A stretch of 64,000 nucleotides of DNA from Solenopsis invicta (GCF_016802725.1 NC_052665.1:26331001-26395000); one strand, 5' to 3'. Positions 33,190 to 45,872 are shown, numbered from the stretch's first letter. Numbers and translations are program-made. Notes: generated by a model from the sequence alone, not told the origin.

Positions 33190-33194
<5 letters not shown>

Positions 33195-34000
33195 GAGAGG
33201 AGTATGGGAAGGAAAGAGTTATAAACTTAATAAATTATGTTTAAAGTTAAAGTCTTTCGCACTAGAGAGAGAAAGGGTGTTCGAAAAACGAGAGCGAAAC
33301 AAACGATTGATTCGGGACTTACTGCTTGCAGATTGTAGTGTGAGTGTCGATGCAGGTGAATGTGATTCTCTCGGAGGCGCAGGGCTTCAAACTGGGCCGC
33401 ACTCGGCAGGAGATGGTAGGTCCGATCGGAGATGTTCCGGGTGCGATGCACAATGGTCCGCAGATCCCAACCAGGGACGTTTGAACTGACACTTTTTCCT
33501 CTCGACCGAGACTTGCGCCACGTACGAGTTTAATCATCTTATCATTATCAACCGTTCCTCTTAAATAATAAGAAAGTATATGAGATGAGTAAGTCGTGGG
33601 AGGGAAAGCGCGCGAACGAGCAAGGATAGACCGTAAACACGCGTGAGATTGAGAGCGTTGGCATACGAGCAAGAGAACAAGCGTACGAGACAGAAGTGTA
33701 AGCGCAATATATGGGTGAGTATATGGGAAGGAGCAAGAGAGATCGCGTACGGAAAAATCGAGCGAGCGAGCGAAGGACGTGGAGAGCGCATGCGTGAGCG
33801 CCAGCGAGTAGCAGCGGCGATGGTGGTTAGTAGTGGTAGGAGCCGGTGGCGGGTGGCGGATCGCGCCAGCGGACCCCGCGTTATGGCTCTTGCAGACCAG
33901 CGCGACGGCGCGATACGCGACACGCAATATCCAATGAGCGTACAGCTTTTCCTCACGTCATATCCGTCGCACTAGAGATCGCGACGTCGCAACAAAAGTT
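33190..34000 (-). other. Leader and probable LTR of the gag-bearing gypsy remnant
   Basis: Located directly upstream of gag in its orientation, GC-rich compared with neighbours. It contains TATTATTTAAGAGGAAC followed by leader-like sequence. On the minus strand GTCCCTGGTTGGGATCTG near 33470 could be the LTR/primer-binding junction. No second LTR was found to prove it. Confidence 0.35.
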
Positions 34001-34467
34001 GGCCAAGTTTGAAGATTTGTCGCACGTGACAAGCGATACAACCCAACCTAATCCTCTAATCGACACAAATAACGAATCAACACGGGCAGATATATGTTCT
34101 ATGCTTTATACCATGTGCATGCGTGTCGTGCGTGCTTGCATGTGGCGTGAGTTCGTTTGGACAATCAAACACCGACCGTTTGTTTTCTGTTCCTGAACTC
34201 CCTGAATTAGTGTGCACTTAAAATTAAATAGATATATATTTGAAAGTTAGTGAAAACAAGAAGAAACGTTCCAGTGCAGTCTAGTGCAGGAATAGAAAAC
34301 AAGCCTCGAGACAACGTCGTTGTCCTCGTGCTTTTGCCTTTGGATTATGGTCGTATCGTCCCCATGTTACGGTAGAAGGACGGGTACCAATATTGTCTGA
34401 AACTGAATCTGAACACGGGCATACCGATAGACTGCAGCAGATACGGGACGTAAAGATAATAAGAAAC
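34001..34467. other. No gene recognised; left boundary region of the Harbinger element
   Basis: Mixed sequence. Terminal inverted repeats of the Harbinger element could not be fixed. Confidence 0.35.
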
Positions 34468-37228
34468 ATGTCAGATTGTGAAAATTACGAATATTTAGAC
34501 GAAGCAGGAGAATTTGATACAGAAAATATTGATGTAAGTATAAGTATTAATCAATTCATTAAAAAGTTAGGCATGTTACTTAATGATAATACTTATTTTA
34601 ACAATAGTTACTTTAAATAAATACTTATAATACAATTAATTGAAGAGAAGGGTTAAGGAACGAAACAAGCTCTTAATGCATATTTCTTATGTGATCTTAT
34701 ATATAATACATTTTTCAAATTGCACGCCGGTTTTACTTTTAGTCTTAAACACAGTTTTATTAGAACTAAGATGGAAAATTCAGCTGTGACTGTTCCTTGT
34801 CTTTCTCTTAAACATTTCACAATTTTATTGTAAATAATTTTTATATATACAATTTTCAGCCCGATAATGATTCTTTAACAATTAACTCACAAGTGTTCGA
34901 AGAAATATTAATATTAGAAGTGCAAGAGAGGCCATGTTTATGGGATCATAGATTAGACATAAAAATGAGAGGAATGAATACAATACGAAAAGCATGGGAA
35001 GAAGTGGGTCAAGCCGTCAGTATGTATACCTAGATTCTTTTTATATTTTTTCTATATTGTATATGTTAGAAACAAGCGAATAAATATTATAACTATTTTT
35101 TCGGAAACGGAACGCAGGAAAAAATGAGAATTAATCACAATATAAAAATTTTATTATAATATTTAATAATAATAATGAATAAGAAAAGAACAGAACAATC
35201 TTTAACTTTCTTCGCATAACGTTTACAATAAATTAAAAAGAAGGAAAGAAAGATAGACACATGGAATGCAAAGTAAAAACAAAAATAATAAAAGACACAA
35301 AAAAACAACGAATGAGAAACAGAGAGACAGAGACAATAAATAAAAGATAAAATGAGAGATAGAGATAATAAATAAAAGATAAAATGAGAGATAGAGATTT
35401 CGTTAAATGAAAGGAAACTATCTGAATGATTTAAAAACAATTTAAATAATAGTTGAAAATGTCTGTAAGATATTATTAATCTTCAGACGAACTCTTTAAA
35501 CGATAAATGTTAGTAAGATTTTAAAACTCTTCTAACGAACAATTATATACTTTAATGTGTCTGTAAGATCGTTATCTTCAGACGAACGTATAAGATGAAG
35601 AAAATGTCTGTCGGACTTATGTGGTCCTCAGACGAACGACTGACCTGACTCAAGAATCGTATCAAGAGCTTCTTCGTAGTACTACGAGAATTTCCCTTCC
35701 TATTTGAGAATAGCGTGCACGCAAGAAAGAATCTCACTATGTAAGTAACGAAAAGGATCGTAATTGATCCGCCGGCCATGAGAATCGTCGATCGAAAAGA
35801 GAGATTGTAAATAAACAACGTTGCTAAGTGAGGGTTGCTAGGCGAGTTATCCACACCGTCGTCGGAGTGAACTAAGCGTCTCCTTAATCATTCACACATT
35901 GCTGAGCGTTTTAGCGCTCTTTTTGAACAGTATATTTTATATAGTTTTTATGTTAAGTTTAAAAATTATTAAGCATTTATTACTTAATATATTATACATA
36001 ATATAACATATATTAATATAACATATAATATAACATATAATATAACATATATATAATATAACATATATAATTTTTCCTGAAAAAGACGCAGATTAAAAAA
36101 TTTGCCAAAAGAAATGGAAAAATTTACGTGATACATTTTTGAGAAAATATAAAGATTAGAGAAGTTATGTTGCAAGTGGTAGTGCAGCCACAAAGAAAAT
36201 AACGAATTGGAAATATTATAAACAAATGCAATTTTTAAAACCGACCACAGAACACAGAAGGTATGTTTAAAACTTTGAAAGATATCAGTTTGTTCAAATA
36301 ATTTTCATTATTTCTGTTATATACAAGATGCAATCAAAAGATTTGATTATATTTTATTAAATTGGATATCTCTAAACGAAATTCATATAAAATTAATAAG
36401 ATTTTGAAAAAAAGTTTTCTGTGTATATGAACTTTTTATTGATATGTGTATGTATGTATTATACATGTATATATACATATATAATACTTTATACATATAG
36501 TATCTACTATTCAAGTTTGGTCAGAACTTTTAATTGCATCTTGTATTTTATATCTTGTATTAGTAGTATTATTTTCATAATAACTGGTAGCGATTTAGAA
36601 TAAATTAGAGTTAAGTTTATACAGATATGTTGTATAAAAATATTTTTGCTTATCTTTTCAGAACATTCAGTAATATACAAATTACAGATTTAAATGAATC
36701 TGAATTTCATTCAAAATCGAATGCAGACGAAAGCTATATAGAAGAGACATGCATAGAAAGCAGATCTCCAACATTATTAAAAAGTAACTATTTTATATTT
36801 ATGTTTTTATGACACTATCTGTTGAGACCTATAACATTTCTATTATTATTTTACTTACCATAGATAGAGATAGAAATGAATGTACCAGTGCATTAGCATG
36901 GTCATCGAAATCTAAAACTGCGCAATGTGAGACTCTTTTTCCTTCATCGCCATTCAGTCGAAGTTCAACTCCTTTGTCGTCTGCAAGCAACTCACAAAAA
37001 AGGAAGAAATCTGATGCTTTCAAAAAATCATCTACGGAACAATCTGATAGATTCGAAGAGTTTATTACGGGACAAGTTGCACAACCCCAAAGTGAAGCAA
37101 CTGCATTTTGCAATTTTATTAAAACACGTTTAGAAAAATTCAACAGACAATTTTATTTAGAAGCAACGCATAATATTATGAGTGAGCTTATGAAATTCGA
37201 AAAAAAAGCTGAAGAACACCAAAAATAA
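34468..37228 (+). pseudogene. Harbinger accessory protein with MADF domain, five exons, broken
   Basis: Exons by splice signals: 34468-34533 (MSDCENYEYLDEAGEF..., phase 0), 34860-35019 (FEEILILEVQERPCLWDHRL, KAWEEVGQAV: first half of a MADF domain), about 36073-36260 (KKWKNLRDTFLRKYKD, second half), 36662-36783, and 36864-37228 (ends in a helical FCNFIKTRLEKFNRQFYLEA segment, BESS-like position). The MADF protein binds the element ends and brings the nuclease to DNA. Exon 3 has a TAA and a TAG in frame and lost its acceptor where about 1 kb of foreign sequence entered, so the gene is dead. Phases of the exon 1-2, 3-4 and 4-5 joins agree. Confidence 0.65.
35020..36072. other. Insertion-bearing intron of the MADF gene
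   Basis: Contains an unassigned, more GC-balanced block (35460-35900, with repeated GTCTGTAAGAT..TCTTCAGACGAAC phrases) and a TA-rich run of ATATAACAT units at 35990-36070 that ends right at the damaged exon 3. Confidence 0.4.
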
Positions 37229-37744
37229 ATATTTATTACTTTTTTATATATTTTAAAACAGTATTAAAGTATAAAAGTATAAGTCCACACCAAAAATAAA
37301 TATTTATTACTTTTTTATATACTTTAAAACAGTATTAAAGTATAAGTGCAACAAAAAAACTAAGTGCAATGTAAAAATTTTTTATTTTTAAAATTTTATT
37401 AATAAAGTTTATTCATTATTTTTTATTTTTAAGTTTAATTTTACAAGTACTCAATTTCTTAAAATTCTTCTTAAAAATATAGAAAATAAAATTTTTGACA
37501 CGAACAAATTCATTAATATAAATTGCAATAAATAAAAATAATATTGTGTAATATATATAATGATGTTATATATATTGTAAGGTAATAAAGATATCGTTTT
37601 TCCAAAATATTTAATGCACTAATTTACTAAATTATATTATATTTTTTATACACACATTTACATACATTTGATATAAAACGTAATCTAACTTATTTCAAAG
37701 TATATTTACACTCCGTGGACTACCATCCGTGGACTAAGTTCGGG
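37229..37744. other. Intergenic AT-rich region between the convergent Harbinger genes
   Basis: Two near-identical 60-bp blocks (CACCAAAAATAAATATTTAT at 37217 and 37288) form a short tandem duplication including the MADF stop region. Otherwise simple AT-rich sequence. Confidence 0.55.
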
Positions 37745-37868
37745 GTGCGCACGATTGGACACCGCACGATTGGACCTAACCACTCACAGCGGCCGATGCC
37801 TAGAGTTTTTCCGTTGATTTAGTTAGATAAGTCAAGATGATTGGTTGGTGTCCAATCGTGCTGTGTCC
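37745..37868. repeat. Short palindromic MITE inside the 3' end of the nuclease gene
   Basis: GCGCACGATTGGACACC and GGTGTCCAATCGTG are inverted, with a core (AGCGGCCGATGC, TTTTCCGTTGATTTAGTTAG) shared in opposite orientation with 57039-57159. It supplies the last codons and stop of the nuclease frame. Confidence 0.7.
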
Positions 37869-38578
37869 AAAAGAGTGTCACCCACTAAGTTCCATTGCCA
37901 CAGAACTGCTCCTTCATCTAAAAAGTAATTTTTAAAATCTTCCCTTATAGCAGCTGCAAAACGGGAATGAGTATTACTGCTATCATTTCGTAATGATGCT
38001 ATACCAGAATTTTGTATCATAGTTCTCCATTCACCAGGGATAAGTTGTCCATTATAATGAAATTCATCAGCAAAACCTTTACTACAATATCCAACTTTGT
38101 CCATACAATAATTATGCAAGATCACACAAGCTTTCACGATACTTTTACTGGTTTTCAAAGATGTATTAATTATTTTTGAAAAAATACGCCATCGTGCCAC
38201 CATAATACCGAATGTATTTTCTACTACTCTTCGTGCTCGACTCAATCGATGATTAAAAATCCTTTGCTCATTAGTCAATGTTTTCCCTGGATATGGTCTT
38301 AATGTAAAATTGTTTAGTTGAAAAGCTTCATCTGCAACCAACATGTAAGGCATTGCTTTTCCTTCTGTAATAATTGGAGTTGGAGCAGGTACGTATAATT
38401 GATTATGTTGCAATCTGTAATTTATTACAGAATTTTTGAAAATTCCTCCGTCACTATGCCGACCTTCTCCACCAATGTCTACCATTAAAAATTTGTATCG
38501 TGCCGATGCTACTGCCATTAAATTAATACTGTGATTCCCTTTATAGTTATAAAAAACTGAACCAGAATGTGGTAGAGC
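37832..38578 (-). CDS. Harbinger DDE nuclease, exon 3 (catalytic and C-terminal)
   Basis: After acceptor TTTGTAG/GCT the exon reads ALPHSGSVFYNYKGNHSINL, the standard sequence after the first catalytic Asp. MVDIGGEGRHSDGGIFKNS carries the second acidic motif, YMLVADEAFQLNNFTLRPY another catalytic Asp, and RARRVVENTFGIMVARWRIF the conserved Glu helix. The frame is intact but its final residues (ARLDTNQSS) come from the MITE at 37745-37868, so the true C-terminus was cut or replaced. Function: cleavage and joining of element ends. Confidence 0.85.
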   Translation of the reverse strand, partial: ALPHSGSVFYNYKGNHSINLMAVASARYKFLMVDIGGEGRHSDGGIFKNSVINYRLQHNQLYVPAPTPIITEGKAMPYMLVADEAFQLNNFTLRPYPGKTLTNEQRIFNHRLSRARRVVENTFGIMVARWRIFSKIINTSLKTSKSIVKACVILHNYCMDKVGYCSKGFADEFHYNGQLIPGEWRTMIQNSGIASLRNDSSNTHSRFAAAIREDFKNYFLDEGAVLWQWNLVGDTLLDTARLDTNQSS

Positions 38579-38643
38579 CTACAAAGAATGTTAATGAATA
38601 TTGAATTGCATAACCACATTATTGAATACATAGTATGGATTAC

Positions 38644-38875
38644 CTTAACATTTATATGTTTACCGTCTAAAGCACCAATACAGTGCGGAAAGTTCCAATA
38701 ATCTTCAAATTCTTTCGCAACTTTTTTCCACCCACATTCAGATGATTGAAATAATTCGTTTTGAAGAATATCCCATAAGCTTTCGCATACCTCTGATATT
38801 ATCATAGAAACAGTACTGTGTCCTATTCGATAAGCAAAGGCAATAGAAGACATACTGTCTCCAGTAGCCAAAAAC
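38644..38875 (-). CDS. Harbinger DDE nuclease, exon 2
   Basis: Starts after TATTATAG and encodes FLATGDSMSSIAFAYRIGHS, the helix-turn-helix typical for this family, then WNFPHCIGALDGKHINVK with the first catalytic Asp (GALDGKH). Donor AAG/GTAATC at 38643. The intron to exon 3 is 65 bp. Confidence 0.85.
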
Positions 38876-39138
38876 CTATAATAAATGATACTAAATATAA
38901 TAACGTAACATTAAATATATACAATTTTACATAGAATATCACAGATATGTGAGTAATACAAGAAATAAGAGAAAGTGACATTATTCTGTCAAAATAAATA
39001 TTAGTGCTTAGTAACATTTTCATATCAAAATTATTAAATACATTTTTTAGTTTTATAAATTATATGCCAATATGGTGATTGGACTTAAAAAGTATAATTA
39101 TAAAGTAATATGAAATAATAATTTATATGAAAATATTA

Positions 39139-42100
39139 ACCTCTCTTAAGCTGGACCCCCCACCAGCGAAAATCGAGTTCGCACTAGGTCAAAAATTTAG
39201 TGCTTTTTAGGTGCTACTTTAGTACTCTAGTCCGAATTTTGATGCTCAAACCGTTTAGCAGTAATTAAAAAAAAAAATGGGGGGGTGCAGCTTAATGGCA
39301 AGCTGGACCCCCCCATAATAAAAAAAATATATACAGTGGTCACAAACACAAAACAAATACACTAGAATTTAGTGCTAATTTAGTGCTCAAAGAAACCCCT
39401 AAAAAAAAATTAAAAATTAATAATTGTTTAAAAAAACATCACTATAAACCCAGCGCAGCATTGCGATCTTGGAGAACAATACCTACAGACCACTAAATTT
39501 GTATGTTTTCGGTAGTAAAATAACATGGAAAACGAAAATAATCATAATACAACAGGATTCAAAGTTATTAATATAATAATAATTATTAATTCCTGTCCAA
39601 TAGTGGAAAAAATTAATTATCAGATCGTCGAATTTGACGCTTGTAAAAATTATATACTAAAATGTTATTTAGACATCGAAGTATCAAAATATATCAATTT
39701 TAAATTAAGTGCTCACTGCAAATTGCTGAAAAATAAATTGTTTATGCGCGGAAAGCACGCGCCGCGCTCTAACTTTACTCTTCTGATCAACAGAGAATTT
39801 GGTGCTCGTAAAAATCTTATATCAAAATGTTTCTTAGACATCGTAGTATTATAATAAATTAATTGCGACTTTGGTGCTCGATGTCACTTGCTGAAAAATA
39901 AATTGTTTATGCGCGGATAGCACGCGCCGCGCACTAACTTTACCCTCCAGATCGTCAGAAAATTTGGTGCTCGTAAAAATCTTATATCAAAATGTTCCTT
40001 AGACATCGTAGTATTATAATAAATTAATTGCGACTTTGGTGCTCGATGCCAACTGCTGAAAAATAAATTGTTTATGCGCGGATAGCACGCGCCGCGCACT
40101 AACTTTACTCTCCAGATCGTCAGAAAATTTGGTGCTCGTAAAAATCTTATATCAAAATGTTCCTTAGACATCGTAGTATTATAATAAATTAATTGCGACT
40201 TTGGTGCTCGATGCCAACTGCTGAAAAATAAATTGTTTATGCGCGGATAGCACGCGCCGCGCACTAACTTTACTCTCCAGATCGTCAGAAAATTTGGTGC
40301 TCGTAAAACTCTTATATCAAAATGTTCCTTAGACATCGTAGTATTATAATAAATTAATTGCGACTTTGGTGCTCGATGTCACCTGCTGAAAAATAAATTG
40401 TTTATGCGCGGAGAGCACGCGCCACGCTCTAACTTTACTCTTCTGATCCACAGAGAATTTGGTGCTCGTAAAAATCTTATATTAAAATGTTTTTTTTTGT
40501 AACTTGCAGAATTTTTTTCTATATTTATTTAAAAAAATTAATGTTAAGATGACAAACGTACAATGTTATTAATTTATTTTTTTCTACGTAATTCTACATT
40601 TATTTATTCGATTTTTCTTCTTCATGTGTAACTGCATTGTGTGTGGAATGTCGTGCGTATTTGGACGTCACCGTCACGGTGTAGTGGAGAAACAATGTTA
40701 CATTTACGTATTCTTCTATGGTTATAATGGCCGATTGTGTTATAAGAATGTGTAATAGTAATTGTGACCATGTATGTAACTATGTGTTAATGCGTTTTAC
40801 GACTCTTCTTTTGTTACCTGAGCGGCTCCCCCTTAGTCCCCCTCACAGCGAAAGGTCTAACATTTGCCTTTTATGGCCAAATAACTTTCACTTTTTTTTC
40901 TACCGAGGTTCTGTACTGAGTTTTTTTATCCTTTCATTTTTCCTTCTCTTTCCTTAAAAATTTCGAATTTTGCCGTTTAGTTTATCAGTTTTTTCATGAA
41001 ATTTCCTCGTTTAGTTGAACAGTCTTTTCGTGACCGTGGTTGAGAGAAGACTTTCTTTGCATTTGCTCGCTACTGTCGAGAGATCGTTCTCTTGCAGCGT
41101 TTTAGTTTTTTAGTTTTTATTTTTTTTTACATTATATTTCTTTTTGTTTTTTCGTACGTGACGCAATACATTTTTTATTTCAAATTTAGTGTTGTTGTAT
41201 CTCGTACGGCTTTGTTAAATTTGATCAGTGTACCAAAGGATTAACGTTGGATTTTCATCATGCCTGCACGACCAAAAATTGGAAGACCATCTAAAATAGA
41301 TAAGTGCAATGTAATCGATGTATTGATGAATTATAAAGACCGCTTGATAGTTGAAAATCAGAAAGTTATTTCAAAATTTGACGAAATTTGGATAACAATA
41401 GCAAGAGAATTAGAAAATCGTATGACGCCAATTTCTTTGTATACTTTTGTTTCGTGCAATAAATATGGTGTAAGGGATCAATTATCTGACCGTCTTTCTG
41501 TCTCTTCTCATCAGTCAGTCGATATCGAACATCCTGTTCAAGAGTTCACGAGCATTACTAGTATTTCAAGAAATGATTCGACAAGAAATGATTCTACGAT
41601 AAATAATTCCGATATGTCTCTAAGTAACGTCGATGGTGTATTAACATTTACTGTCACCATGCCAAAAGCTGATTTTAATGCAATGATAATTTATAAAACA
41701 TATAGAAGGAAAGAAAAAGGTCGACCTCTTTCAACGCGACAATATACAGTATTGCAACCTGGTACGTGGCAACTAGTATTTACAGAAAAAATTTGGGAAT
41801 GTGCAAAAATATCATGTGGATTCAATTTTAAACGACATAAATTAATTAGCAATGGAGAATCAGGATACGCGTATGGCACGTGCAAATGTGGTTCACTGAT
41901 AAAATGCATTATTAATAACACAAATGAACAAATAACAGTAATAAAATGTAAGTTTATTGAAGGAGAAAAAGAAAGGCGTTGTGGAAAACGATATTTAAGA
42001 AATCCTATTAGACAAGCTATTGTGAATGAATTAGAAGGGAAAAGTGTAATGAAATATCGAGTTGAAATGGCAGAAAAGTTAATGCACAGCCAAGATAATA

Positions 42101-43546
42101 TTGAACCTCCTCATTTATTTGATGCAAATGTTTTACGTGTTGCCAAACATGAGATTAAAGAAAAACATTATTTTGATAAGAATCCAATAAAAGCTTTAGA
42201 AATTATGAAATTAGGTCCATTAAGGAATATTATTCATAATATCGGCTTGAATCCATTCTTTGTACATTATTGGTCTAATTATCAATTGGATGTATATAGA
42301 ACATATACATTAGACCAGACATCTTGTATTTATATTGACGCAACGGGAAGTATTATTAAAAAAATGAAAAGGCCTGATAAATCAAAGACAGGACATATAT
42401 TTTTATATAATTATGTCGTTAATTCCGATAAAAGTGGTCTTTTTCCGGTAACACAGATGTTATCCGAAAGTCACAATACAAATGCTATACATTATTGGCT
42501 GATTGAATGGATACGATCCGGTGCACCACGACCACGTGAAGTTGTATGTGATTTTTCACGTGCATTATTAACAGCAGCTATACGAAGTTTTACTAATTGT
42601 TCTACGCTTGACGAATATGCAGACGCTTGTAAAGAAGATAATTTACCAGCTTGCTACATACGTATCGATGTAGCACACTTTATAAAAAAATATTCATCCT
42701 TTTTAAAGGATTTACGACCACGTATAAAACAATTTTATTTACATATATTAGGACAATTAATTTTATGTCGAAATATTGAGAGTGCAGCTGAAGTATTAAA
42801 AGGGATTTTAATTATTACTCAAAGCGAAACAGAAGGTAACACAAGAGAAAATAAAAGAACAATATGTGAAGAATATAAAATAAAAATGAAAAATCTTTTT
42901 ACACAATATTCAGAAAATATTGACTCTGATAATATTAAAAATTATAATGATGTAGAAGATGAAGAAGAAAACAAATTTAATAAGTGGAGTCATTGGGCAC
43001 AAAATATAAATGATAGAGTCAAAGTTTTACTGGCTGATAATGAGGGAGACAGAGAAAATGCTCATTATTTACTGAAATTAGCTGATTATGTTATGAAAGA
43101 TGTTAAATTGTTACCTTTATGGTCTTGCGTTTGTCGAGATAACTTTGGATATGGTAGAATACCTGCCAGCAGTGCTTCCGTAGAAAGTGATTTTAATATA
43201 ATAAAAAATATTATGTTAAACGCAGAAAGAACACCTATGCGTGCAGATGAATTTGTGACAAAGCATGTGAATTACATGAGCGGTCGTTTAAAAATAGCAC
43301 ACGTAAATACTCAAAATACTCAAGATCTTCATTTAACAGAAAAAATTGCAGAAGAAAATAATTGTTCAATACAAAATCATAATGAAATTGTTAGTGAAAA
43401 TAATTTGAGAAATAAGAAAAAATGTCCAGCTTGTGAAAACGGGCACGAACCGACTGGTGGACACACATGTTATGTGTGCAAAAAGTTTGTACATGCTCTG
43501 GATGGATGCTCTATACCAGTTGGAGAAGAAGGATACGGACAGCAAC
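39139..43546 (+). repeat. Left arm of the foldback element
   Basis: 4408 bp: 400 bp subterminal with a second AAGCTGGACCCCCC phrase at 39300, a 165-bp tandem array, a 5' leader, and the first 762 codons of the NOF-like gene. Matches the right arm nearly throughout. Confidence 0.85.
39696..40500. repeat. 165-bp tandem array, left arm, about 5 units
   Basis: Units begin AATTGCGACTTTGGTGCTCG at 39861, 40026, 40191 and 40356, a constant 165-bp period, with a more diverged unit before. Each has TTTATGCGCGGATAGCACGC. As the period is divisible by three it gives a 55-residue repeating open frame on the minus strand; I treat that as an artefact. Confidence 0.9.
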
Positions 43547-45012
43547 GAATATGCATAGACTGCCACAATATAAATAATGTTCAAGATATAATTGCAACGA
43601 AAGAAGTTGAAGATTGGCGAGGATTGGCTACAGTAGACAAACAATCTAAAGGAAGATACTTGCAAAAGGATAGTATACAAAATGAATTTTTATTAGATAC
43701 TAATATACATAAGATACCAATAATAAAAAATGGGAATAATATGTCTTTAAAACCCGTTAAAATTGAAAAAAATAATTATTCATTAACAAATACCTGTGCA
43801 TTTGATAGCATTTTACAATTATTTATTGCTGCTTATTTTGATACAGAGACTATCAAACTTTTTGTACATAATGTATCAGATTTTCAATTTTGTGAATTAA
43901 TTAAAGAAATGGTATCTTATGGCATAAAAAAATCATCGTATAGACTTCGTGCGATGATTTTAAAAGATTTATTTACAAGCAAAGAATTGCCAAATAATTG
44001 TATTCTTATTAATTGTGAAGTATCGATTGGCTTTTTGTGCAGAAATTTATTTCAGAAATACCCATCATTTAGGGAAATATCCAAATGTGAAAAAGGATGC
44101 CCTGAGAGATTCAAAACGTTGCCATTAGTGCAAGTCCAACTGGAAACATTATTAGAAAATAATATGAATAAAATCGAAAAGGACGTTATAATTCAAGGAT
44201 TTCGTTCTTGTATTCAATCGAATTGTGATGGATTGGAGAGTACGATAATTTCTAACATAGGTACGTATATTGTGATTATCTTAGTAATAAGTAATACATT
44301 ACAAATTTTTCAAATTATTCAATAATATTCCAAAAGACATGACAATCAAGATATTTATTTTATTATTTGGAATTTATCGCTGCTTATTAAAAATGTAAAA
44401 ATTATTGTATGTATATGGCTCAAAGTTTCAATTTGCAATGCAATTTTTTATCAAATAATAGATTTAAAATAAGTGATTTTTAAATTAATGAAATTATAAA
44501 CAAGTAAAAATTACCACTCATTACATTTTAAACTTACAGTTAATAATAAAAATTTTATTTGTTTGTCAGTCTTAAGTTTTCATAAAGTCTTTATCAAAAA
44601 GCATGTAAAACGTTTAGTGATCTTTTTAATTATATTTTATATTATTGATTTTACATTATGTAAAAATATTAAGTAAAATTGATTTTGTTTAATTTTCAGG
44701 ACAATATATCTTAATAGAAACTTATTCCACTTCTGGTGATGGAGAACAGTATGCTGTTCAATTGAAACATTACCAAAAAAAATTAAATTTTCTTTCATGA
44801 TGGACGAATATAAACTCGCTGGATTAATTAATTTTAAATCACCTGCAAAACAAACTAGACATTCAATGGACATTCAAGATATTGGTCACTACACTGCCAT
44901 TAGTTACCGACGTGGTAAATGGATAAAATATGACGATTGTAAAGATGCAGAACAAATTTTAAATGATAATTATATTTCTAGTCCACATATGATTTTATAT
45001 ATTGCACAGTAA
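41260..45012 (+). CDS. NOF-like MULE transposase fused to a ubiquitin-protease-like domain (two exons, one frameshift in exon 2)
   Basis: Exon 1 41260-44260 (donor ATAG/GTACGT), exon 2 44700-45012 (acceptor TTTTCAG). N-terminus has an AT-hook-like RPKIGRPSK. Residues about 170-260 hold a Cys-rich zinc region (ECAKISCGF...CKCGSLIKC...CGKRY). The DDE core is Asp360 (IYIDATG), Asp431 (VVCDFSRALL) and probably Glu642 (SVESDFNIIK), with QMLSESH between. A zinc ribbon lies at 722-769 (CPACENGH...CYVCKKFVHALDGC...CIDC). Then a C19-like Cys box NTCAFDSILQLF (Cys846) and, in exon 2, a His box GHYTAISYRRGKWIKYDD (His codon 44887). A one-base shift near 44760 separates the exon-2 start from the His box. 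NOF assignment is by motif order and element structure. Confidence 0.75.
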
Positions 45013-45023
45013 TTTCATAAAAA

Positions 45024-45480
45024 GAACATTAATATTTTCAAGAATTTATTTACAATTAAAAAAATTTTTTTCTTTTTTTAAAAAGTCATATATAGTATAA
45101 TAACTTCGAAAATTATGTATTATATTGGAATTTTTAAGAATTATATATTATGTTAAAATGCGTTCGCGCAATGATCATATGAGAGCGTGAACGATTGATC
45201 ATATAGCAAGTATACAGCAATATATATTGTATATATTTGTAATACAATAAAAACATTAATATTTACAAGAATTTTTTACAATTAAAAAAATTTTTTTCTT
45301 TTTTTAAAAAGTCATATATAGTATAATAACTTTGAAAATTATGTATTATATTAGAATTTTTAAGAAGTATGTATTATGTTAAAATGCGTTCGCGCAATGA
45401 TCATATGAGAGCGTGAACGATTGATTATATAGCAAGTATACAGCAATATATATTGTATATATTTGTAATACAATAAAAAC
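45024..45480. repeat. Two tandem copies of a 227-bp unit
   Basis: Copies start ACATTAATATT at 45026 and 45253 and end CAATAAAAAC. Each has a GCGTTCGCG motif. They follow the transposase stop; AATAAA at 45246 could be the gene's polyadenylation signal. Confidence 0.85.
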
Positions 45481-45795
45481 ATGCGTTCGCGGAATGATCT
45501 TGTGAATTTGTGAACTGCATTAGTTATTACCTTATTTCTGTTTTTATCATTTTTTATAAATTAGCGTTCGCGTAATACTCACAAGTGAAATTCATGTCGT
45601 GATCTGCAATTGTTACTACTATGTCATAATTGTATAGAGAAGAGAGAACTGTAGTAACATTTATAATTAAAAGGGTTCTAGATAAGAGTGCTGAATCACT
45701 CAGTAATATACAAAATGATCAGCAATCTTCTACAGATGCTTAATATATATAAGCGTTCGCGCGATGACTGTATAATAGCGTGAACTGCCATTTAC
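45160..45795 (+). promoter_or_regulatory. Five same-direction GCGTTCGCG motifs downstream of the NOF-like gene
   Basis: GCGTTCGCG starts at 45160, 45386, 45483, 45564 and 45753, mostly followed about 20 bp later by GCGTGAAC or TGTGAAC. Repeated GC words in AT-rich DNA next to a transposase gene could be binding sites, perhaps the relic of the original right end of the element. Role inferred only. Confidence 0.4.
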
Positions 45796-45829
45796 TTGCT
45801 TATTTTGTACAGATTTGTATCTGTATATA

Positions 45830-45832
45830 TTT

Positions 45833-45872
<40 letters not shown>

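Noticed and set aside
33142..33956. Overlapping Ser/Arg-rich frames on both strands
   Set aside because: (GA)n tract and GC-rich LTR/leader sequence; no domain and heavy overlap.
39884..40336. 150-codon minus-strand frame with a repeating 55-residue unit
   Set aside because: The 165-bp tandem repeat length is a multiple of three, which keeps the frame open; no start context or conserved domain, and substitutions do not look coding.
40718..40957. 79-codon frame present in both foldback arms
   Set aside because: Lies in the leader of the NOF-like gene, hydrophobic low-complexity end; identical in both arms only because the arms are identical.
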